A stretch of 31,962 bases of DNA, taken from the NCBI GenBank assembly GCA_001642005.1, contig LWCA01000334.1, positions 1 through 31,962 on the forward strand, written 5' to 3'. Of this stretch, positions 27,201 to 31,962 are shown in pieces. The position numbers and the translations under genes are program-made. Source of the DNA: Intoshia linei. Taxonomy: Eukaryota; Orthonectida; Rhopaluridae. How positions within the stretch are numbered: the first letter of the stretch is position 1; each line of letters begins with the position of its first letter. The notes under the pieces were generated by a model. It searched no databases, had not been told where the DNA came from, and saw only the letters and a program-made list of their open reading frames with translations.

Positions 27201-29773
27201 ATTACTACAAACTACAGCTTTGTTATTGTCATTTTTATATTTATTACATTGTTGCTAAAATTCATCCGAAATATGTTTTAAAGTGCTTATTTCGTTAATT
27301 ATTGATACAAAATACTTTTACTCATGGTAATACCATACCGTAAATTTTAGATTTTTGGATATTGCACGGCATATTATTGGGTTTAATTAAAGTTTGAGCA
27401 CGTTTAATTCTAATTTCATAAGGTCTTTGATATGATGGCTTCCTCATAACTTCTATCCAGCCTCGATTTTTCAAAGCTTCTCGAATCATGGGGTAAGATC
27501 CAATCAAGGTAAATAGCCTTCTTTCCTATTAAATATTAATTAAGTTTAAAACTAAAAAAATAAAACGTTTATTTAATAATTAGATCAGGTTCATGTGAAA
27601 GTAATAGCCCGACTACACAGATTAGTCGGTTTTAATTAATTTTTTCCACCGTTCTCGCCAGTGTTTAATTTTCTCATTCTTTTTTACTTTGTGAAAATGT
27701 GTTAATAATAAAAAATAAACTGCACCGCAAAACTATGTGCAAATTCCAAATTTTGCCATTAAATATATTTATATTATTCTAAATTAACTCTTATCATGAC
27801 ATGTTAGTATGACGTTGAATCTTAACTAATATGCAAAATTTCGTCACATTTTATAATGTAATTAATTAAATAATTAACAATTCAATTTTACAGTCTAAAA
27901 TTTATGTCGCAAAACTATGTGAAATTATATTTTTTAATTGAGTTTACTATCATAGAAACTTATTTTTAAAATGTTAAAACGTGGTAACTTATGATCGTAG
28001 TTTGAACAAGGTGTAACACAATCTCTTACCTAAGAAAAGGTACCTATTGGCCAAATTGCAGATAGATTAGGAAGATCATATAACTGCATAAAAAATTACC
28101 TTCTGAGAAGTAAGCCTCTCACTCGTGGAGGTGGAGGACCTCAATTATTGGATAATAGAACAAAAAGGCATATCTGCCTTGAACTTATAAAAGATGATTC
28201 TCCTACTGCAGCACGTTTAATAGCTGATTTGAATCTCAATGTCTCAAAAGATACGGTGTACAGGTAATATATATATATATAATTATATTATCAAAAAATT
28301 TTAGATTTTTGGCTAAAAATGGTTAAAAATATGTCCCATATTTTGGAGCACCATTATTGTCACCACTTAATATAAAGAATAGATTAAAATGGGCAAAGGA
28401 AACGCTATTAAAATTAACAACAAAAAAATTGAACTTGTAACAGGTAACATTCTCAGACAAAAAGAGATTTTTACGCGACGGTCCGGATGGATGTCGAAAA
28501 TATTGGGTAAAACACAATGAGATTTGACAATGTTTCGGAAAAAACTATTTTCGAAAAGCATTGTGGTATGGGCAGGAATAAGATTAAACGGTATTACATC
28601 TATTTATTGTACTGACCAAAATGTAAATTCAGATGTATATATAGACATATTGACCAATACCTATCTTCTTTTTTATCAAAACGATTTTATATTGATTATG
28701 GACAACGCCAGGCCTCATGTTTCAAAAAAAAGTATGGGGTTTATACGTGAAAATAACATGCAAGTTCTTGATTAGCCACCATACAGTCCTGATTGCAATC
28801 CCATTGAGATTCTTTGGGCTATAATAATTCGTCAACTATACCCTGGAACTAAAGTGTATCATAATAATATCGAATTAAAGGCAGAAATTAAATGTATATG
28901 GGATGCCCTTGACATACAGGAAATAAAAAAATTGGTAGAATCATTTCCCTCAAGATTGGTCGAAGTGTTAGAAGCAACAGGAAGAAATATAAATAAGTAT
29001 TAAAATTGTGGTTATATATAAATAAATTACCTTTTTTGTATCTTTTATGCGTTTTTCACATAGTTTGAGACACATATTTCAAAGTTTAAATTTTAATTGT
29101 TAGTTATTTAGTTAATTTATTGATGGAATTTCTCGAAATTTTTAATACAAGTTAATAATCAGTATTATATTAAGATGTAAATCAAAATATATAATTATAA
29201 GTTTAATAAATATATTTAATTGCAAAAATTGGATTTTGCACATAGTTTTGCAGTGCAGTTTATTTTAAAAATATTGTCAAAAAATATTTATTTTACACTC
29301 GGAGGATATGGATATCATTGGATTGTAATCCCATCAAGATACATAAATTTTTACCTTCTTATGCTTTGTATAATCAAAAAATAGTCTTTTAAACTGTATA
29401 ACAAGCGCTCATAAAAAATTTCTATTTTAGTAGATTTTTAGTGTCATTTCTTATTTATTTATTTTCATCAACCCCAATATTTTACCGATCATAACTTAAT
29501 GACTAACTTATATATTACTTATGATGATATTTATTCATACTTCAATACTTCACGATAAAGATGAAAATCATTTAATTGTATTACTTTTTACCTTGATAAC
29601 CTGTTCAGACAATTTTTTAGCAATTTGTATTTTTTCAAGGGAAATTGGTTTTTCGTTGCACAATATTGTACTATTTCTAATAATTATTTTTTCTTTCGAT
29701 TTAATTCCATCTTCAATGTTTATCAGTGATTTAGAATTTCTTTTTAATTTTCCAATTTTACGTGGAATTATAA
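15911..29773 (-). CDS. Tubulin monoglycylase, TTLL3/TTLL8 type (16 exons)
   Basis: Exons: 29773-29592, 27525-27339, 26226-26117, 25628-25388, 25233-25138, 24636-24524, 22861-22800, 21843-21596, 21460-21199, 20834-20729, 20434-20287, 20035-19743, 18260-17906, 17638-17355, 16921-16234 and 16056-15911. All have GT/AG borders and phases match, giving about 1173 residues. The enzyme adds glycine to tubulin side chains in cilia, using ATP. Landmarks: [16 protein letters not shown] (residues about 70), VPYFIW-like [26 protein letters not shown] and PRCYRL (about 165-235), [15 protein letters not shown] (about 365), [15 protein letters not shown] and HLTNNAIQ (about 420-470), and FELYGADFM plus [11 protein letters not shown] (about 540-560), the ATP-grasp Mg/ATP residues. 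All catalytic elements are present. The tail from about 683 is K/N-rich and disordered. No start codon is certain: the first exon may begin upstream or at an ATG at 29801. Confidence 0.9.
18400..18560 (+). repeat. Dispersed repeat family fragment (copy 7, 5' part)
   Basis: GTTTGTCTGTGTGTGTTATCGTTTATTTCAATACCTAACAGTCCTAGAATTTTA... matches, in reverse complement, the far end of copy 5 (22340-22530). It marks the 5' portion of the family; the rest is absent. Confidence 0.6.
19041..19575. mobile_element. MITE-like element with TTAACGGAA motifs
   Basis: Outer ends are inverted: GTCCTTATTAA at about 19044 and TTAATAAGGAC at 19561-19571. Inside, CTTATTAACGGAATTT (19048-19063) is the inverse of AAATTCCGTTAACAAG (19496-19511), and GGCAGAAATTCCAT-TTAACGGA occurs as a direct repeat at both ends. 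No coding capacity. Class not determined. Confidence 0.6.
20107..20180 (+). mobile_element. Possible hAT-like terminus
   Basis: CAGTGATTCCTAATTTGTCGG resembles the CAGTGGTTCCCAAAG ends of hAT elements. Only one end seen, in an intron of the glycylase gene. Confidence 0.25.
21915..22530 (-). repeat. Dispersed repeat family copy 5 (antisense)
   Basis: Reverse-oriented copy in intron 7 of the glycylase gene, with CACCGGGAATGCGTAG, ATCAACTGGAATAAGCTC, the TAATTTGGGGGTTTGGCCC block and ending with AAACGATAACACAAAC. A module of about 47 bp (AAAATGCTTTTTT-ACCGTGAAGTCGTCACTTATTCG) is locally doubled at about 22107-22150 and 22158-22200. Confidence 0.75.
22980..23430. repeat. Minisatellite of 29-31 bp monomers with 91-bp higher-order unit
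   Basis: Monomers begin GATTTTAA or GATATTTC and end in TTG/GTG. Starts are visible at 23098, 23128, 23158, 23187, 23218, 23249, 23278, 23309, 23340, 23369 and 23398, with weaker ones upstream. Three different monomers (GATTTTAATCACAATTATAT..., GATATTTCATAAATGGGTAG..., GATTTTAAATAATAAAAAAT...) recur in order at 23218 and 23309, a 91-bp higher-order period. It lies in intron 6 of the glycylase gene. Confidence 0.85.
23514..24088 (+). pseudogene. Tc1-like transposase, C-terminal half, DD34E
   Basis: Starts within the catalytic domain at VIFSDES (first Asp at 23526-23528) and runs to a C-terminal [19 protein letters not shown]-type end at 24088. The second Asp is in [11 protein letters not shown] and the Glu in [11 protein letters not shown], with 34 residues between, as in Tc1. 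Stops lie after CVIGN (about 23559) and before HDSAP (about 23785), and the frame changes between KDVLI and SMPRR near 24020. The N-terminal DNA-binding half is absent; the left side joins unique sequence after the minisatellite. Inactive. Confidence 0.85.
23514..24219 (+). mobile_element. 5'-truncated Tc1 element with right terminus
   Basis: The right end CTTATGATCAACACTG at about 24204-24219 followed by TA fits a Tc1 terminus (inverse of CAGTGTTGATCATAAG). No matching left terminus was found, so the element lost its 5' half, near the minisatellite. Confidence 0.65.
25727..25750. other. GC-rich stem-loop in AT-rich intron
   Basis: CGAGGCCCCTTTTCGGGGACCTCG can fold with CGAGG/CCTCG and CCCC/GGGG stems around a short loop. 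It stands out because the surroundings are about 75% A+T. It lies in intron 3 of the glycylase gene; no function assigned. Confidence 0.4.
26427..27310 (+). repeat. Dispersed repeat family copy 6 (longest copy)
   Basis: About 884 bp, from AGTTAAAAATGCACGTCTGTTT to CGTTAATTATTGATAC, in intron 2 of the glycylase gene. It contains two or three diverged copies of a module (CC-AAATTACC-TTTTT ... AGTCTTAGAATTTTAAAAA ... ATCCCGTTAACACACAC), then CACAGTCAAAAAAGCACTTTAG, ATTCCCGGTAAAAAATAATT and GTTTATTGCTACGCAATT. No open frame and no terminal inverted repeats are visible, so the class is unknown. Confidence 0.75.
27971..29003 (+). pseudogene. Tc1 transposase (DD34E), inactivated
   Basis: From an ATG at 27971 (MLKRGN) to TAA 29001-29003, about 344 codons, the usual Tc1 length. 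The N-terminal paired-like helix-turn-helix reads [20 protein letters not shown], then [20 protein letters not shown]. Catalytic residues: Asp in VTFSDKKRF (about 28450), Asp in IMDNARPH (about 28698) and Glu in [11 protein letters not shown] (about 28806), with 34 residues between the last two. Breaks: three early in-frame stops between 27992 and 28034, an (AT)n run and frame change near 28268-28300, a frame change near 28525, and TAG replacing the codon before PPYSPD (about 28773). Not functional. Confidence 0.88.
28267..28283. repeat. AT microsatellite inside the Tc1 transposase
   Basis: A run of TA dinucleotides sits where the linker to the catalytic domain should be and coincides with a frame change. 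Confidence 0.6.
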
Positions 29774-31069
29774 CTAAACAAAAATGTAAAATAAAATACA
29801 AAAAATTAAATTCTATTTATTGTGGCATGAAACGTTTACACATTAAACATCTGATAAAAAAAAATAAATGAAGTTGTATCTACATTTGGATTAATGCAGA
29901 CCATATTTGAATATGTAATTTATGTTTCATTTTTTTATAAATGCGTTTTTGATCATGTAAAACGTATGCTTTAGGAGTGACAAAATGCAAAAAATAATGT
30001 AAATTGCACAATCTACAATATAGATTCTACATTTTACTTCTTTGTTAATAAAAATTTGTCATTTCCCATATTTACATGCAAAATTTGTGTATTTTATTTA
30101 TATTTATAAATAATCACCAGAATTTTGATAAATTTCTTTAATCCCAGAGAGATTTGTAGTAGAGGTCATTTAATTAACTTAAAAAAGAAGTTTTATAAAT
30201 TGTGTGTTTTTCTTTATGAATCGCCATAAATGGAATAAACAATTTCAAAAAATAATCGATTCAAAGGTTAAGATTGCAGGTATACTACTTGATATTGATA
30301 TTATTTTAAATAGGTTACATTATTGTTTCCATTTAACACTAGAACTGAGGCATTGGCAATATTTTAATTTTCAATTAAAAAATTCAGTTTTTTTATAAAA
30401 ACGATTACACTGATTTTACAAACTAGGTAGTAACTACAAAATTGCACAGGATACCTTGAAATTTGAATAATCCATGTCATTCAATATAATATACTTTTGT
30501 TTTAATTGATTAATTTATATGAAAAAGCATTCTTACCAATAATAGCAATGGTATGAATATTAAAAATAAATTCAATTGTACCTTTAATACCATTATTATT
30601 ATTAGTATTAAAAGTATACGAATAAATTCAAATTGGGACTGTAGATTGTAAACAACTTATTTACTACAAGCCATGTTCCACATAATTTTTCAATATTTAT
30701 TTTTTAAATGTACACAATTTATGTGTTTTTTATTGTGTTAGTTATTGTTTATTAATTGTCATTTTTACATTTATTCTTGTAAAATATTCATATGCTAGTT
30801 ATTTAATGCATACAAATAATAATTATCACTTTATTAATTGTATGCTTAAAAATACAAATTTTCATAGTTAATTGTTTTGATTCGTTTAATATTATTTACA
30901 GTTGGTAACAAATGCTAATTATTATGATTATCATATAAAGGTCAAGGGTCATGTTTTAGTATTTTAACGCACACATGCAATTTTTTCAATTTTTAAGTTT
31001 ATATTGATATCGACGTTTCAGAAACAAAATTTGGTGTGAATTACTAATGTTTACAATTAGATTATAATA

Positions 31070-31125
31070 CAGTATTCTCTCTATAACTCGCAATTCTTGG
31101 GATTTAGAAAAAGTTGACGAGATAG
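31070..31125 (+). mobile_element. Pogo-like terminus related to the MITE at 5489
   Basis: CAGTATTCTCTCTATAACTCG after a TA, followed by an internal GACGAGATAGAGAAT that partly mirrors it. Same terminal 11 bases as the 5489-5623 element. The other end was not found. Confidence 0.45.
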
Positions 31126-31315
31126 AGAATTTAAAACTATAGAAACAGTAGGTAAAACCTTTAAATTAAAGGTTGAATTGCAATAAAATGAATATTGTAA
31201 TACAAATTGTAAAATTTAATACAAAATAACTTAACTTATTTTGAAAAATGGTTTTAAAATTTTTAGTTTATATTTTAAAGAATTGGCGAGTTTTATATTC
31301 TATCTAGCTTGACTA

Positions 31316-31697
31316 GCACCTAGCTTTGCCGAGGGCACATTTTTATTATACCAAAAAAATAAATTCATGTTGAAAATCTAACTTAAAAATCCACTATTCA
31401 CTATTATGAATTTTTTAAAGGAGTGGTTCCCAAATTTGATTCAGGTGGAACTATCATATCACATTACTTTTTACTTTTAAGTGAATTATTCCATCTTAAT
31501 TTTTTGTTTGTTAACATTTGCGTAAAGAATTTTAAAAACAATTTTTTATCCCATTTTTTAATTTATTAGAAAGAATGTGTGTATAATAGTAAAAATAAAG
31601 TAATAACAGTCCAATCCTAAAAATTGTCATAAATAGCATCAATTCTAAAAAAAATAAAATTATAAAAACCTATTTTGTCATTTTCAATGTAATGACT
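31316..31697 (-). repeat. Dispersed repeat, inverted partner of 12243-12625
   Basis: Reverse-complement match across about 380 bp, including AAGGAGTGGTTCCCAAATTT, AATTATTCCATCTTAATTTT and ATTTTGTCATTTTCAATGTA. It contains GGTTCCCAAA, as in hAT-like ends. Confidence 0.7.
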
Positions 31698-31962
31698 AGG
31701 GCAAGCATAAGTTAATAAAGTTAATTTTTGATATGTTAATTGGTTTCAAATTTCAAACATGGTGGTACCAAAATTATCCATATTAATTGACTAATTAAAA
31801 AAATTTTAGGTTAATAAAGTTACAATTTTTCTTCATAAGTTACATTTTTTATATGAAGTTATAAAATTACATTTTGAAATATTTAATTGTTACACGTGCA
31901 TTTTATTCTAAATTTTACTGATTACGATTTGTTATAAAGGTAATATTATGTTACTTTTTGTA

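Larger units (their letters stand above)
27718..29260 (+). mobile_element. Tc1-family transposon with IR/DR ends, 1543 bp
   Basis: Outer ends AACTGCACCGCAAAACTATG (27718) and CATAGTTTTGCAGTGCAGTT (to 29260) are inverted and flanked by TA at 27716-27717 and 29261-29262. A second copy of the core (GTCGCAAAACTATGTGAAA, about 27908) lies inside the left end, and a mirrored copy (TTTTCACATAGTTTGAGACA, about 29052) inside the right end, so each roughly 200-bp inverted repeat carries two direct repeats. This IR/DR layout is known from Sleeping Beauty, Minos and Paris-type elements. It is inserted in intron 1 of the glycylase gene on the opposite strand and contains a broken transposase gene. Confidence 0.9.
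29774..31962. other. Region without a recognised gene; repeat remnants
   Basis: Upstream of the first visible glycylase exon. Very AT-rich, with no homology-supported exon on either strand; the missing glycylase 5' exon or promoter may be here but I cannot identify it. A pogo-like terminus starts at 31070 and a dispersed repeat lies at 31316-31697. Confidence 0.45.

Noticed and set aside
28323-28561. Minus-strand open frames inside the Tc1 element
   Set aside because: Antisense shadows of the transposase catalytic domain.
29521-29871. Plus-strand 116-codon open frame
   Set aside because: Antisense to the first glycylase exon, hydrophobic and without homology.

Overview
This is an AT-rich (roughly three quarters A+T by eye) nuclear segment of an invertebrate animal. 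Support for this: multi-exon genes with GT-AG introns, no bacterial operon structure, Ty3/gypsy and Tc1/mariner elements, a ciliary tubulin glycylase, and possibly an integrin chain. Several introns are very short (37, 37, 43, 52 and 55 bp) while others reach 2 kb where repeats have landed. The proteins are strongly diverged, which suggests a fast-evolving lineage. I cannot name the species.

Layout. 1-3354 (-): decayed Ty3/gypsy retrotransposon with a possible very short 5' LTR, gag, protease, reverse transcriptase-RNase H and integrase; its 3' end lies outside the window. 3627-4052: repeat with an internal 98-bp-offset duplication next to the only N. 4354-5524 (+): five exons of a diverged gene that may encode part of an integrin alpha ectodomain; the last exon runs into a 135-bp pogo-like MITE. 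8543-13338 (-): seven-exon, 617-codon open gene that aligns along its length with eIF5B but lacks all recognisable GTP-binding motifs and domain IV. 13340-15900: intergenic, with a tandem duplication, a dead Tc1 transposase carrying a 16-G run, and repeats. 15911-29773 (-): a 16-exon gene for a TTLL3/TTLL8-type tubulin glycylase with a long disordered tail. Its introns hold a structurally complete Tc1 element of the IR/DR type (27718-29260), a truncated Tc1 transposase (23514-24219), a 30-bp minisatellite (22980-23430) and several copies of an unclassified dispersed repeat. 29774-31962: no gene seen; repeat remnants.

Gene models were built by hand from homology, GT/AG sites and codon phase. 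All 15 TTLL junctions, all six eIF5B-like junctions and all four junctions of the plus-strand gene keep one reading frame, which is the main support for them. The most unusual item is the eIF5B-like pseudo-GTPase. The genes are not an operon; each is an independent eukaryotic locus. Class names and family comparisons come from memory of family motifs, with no database search.
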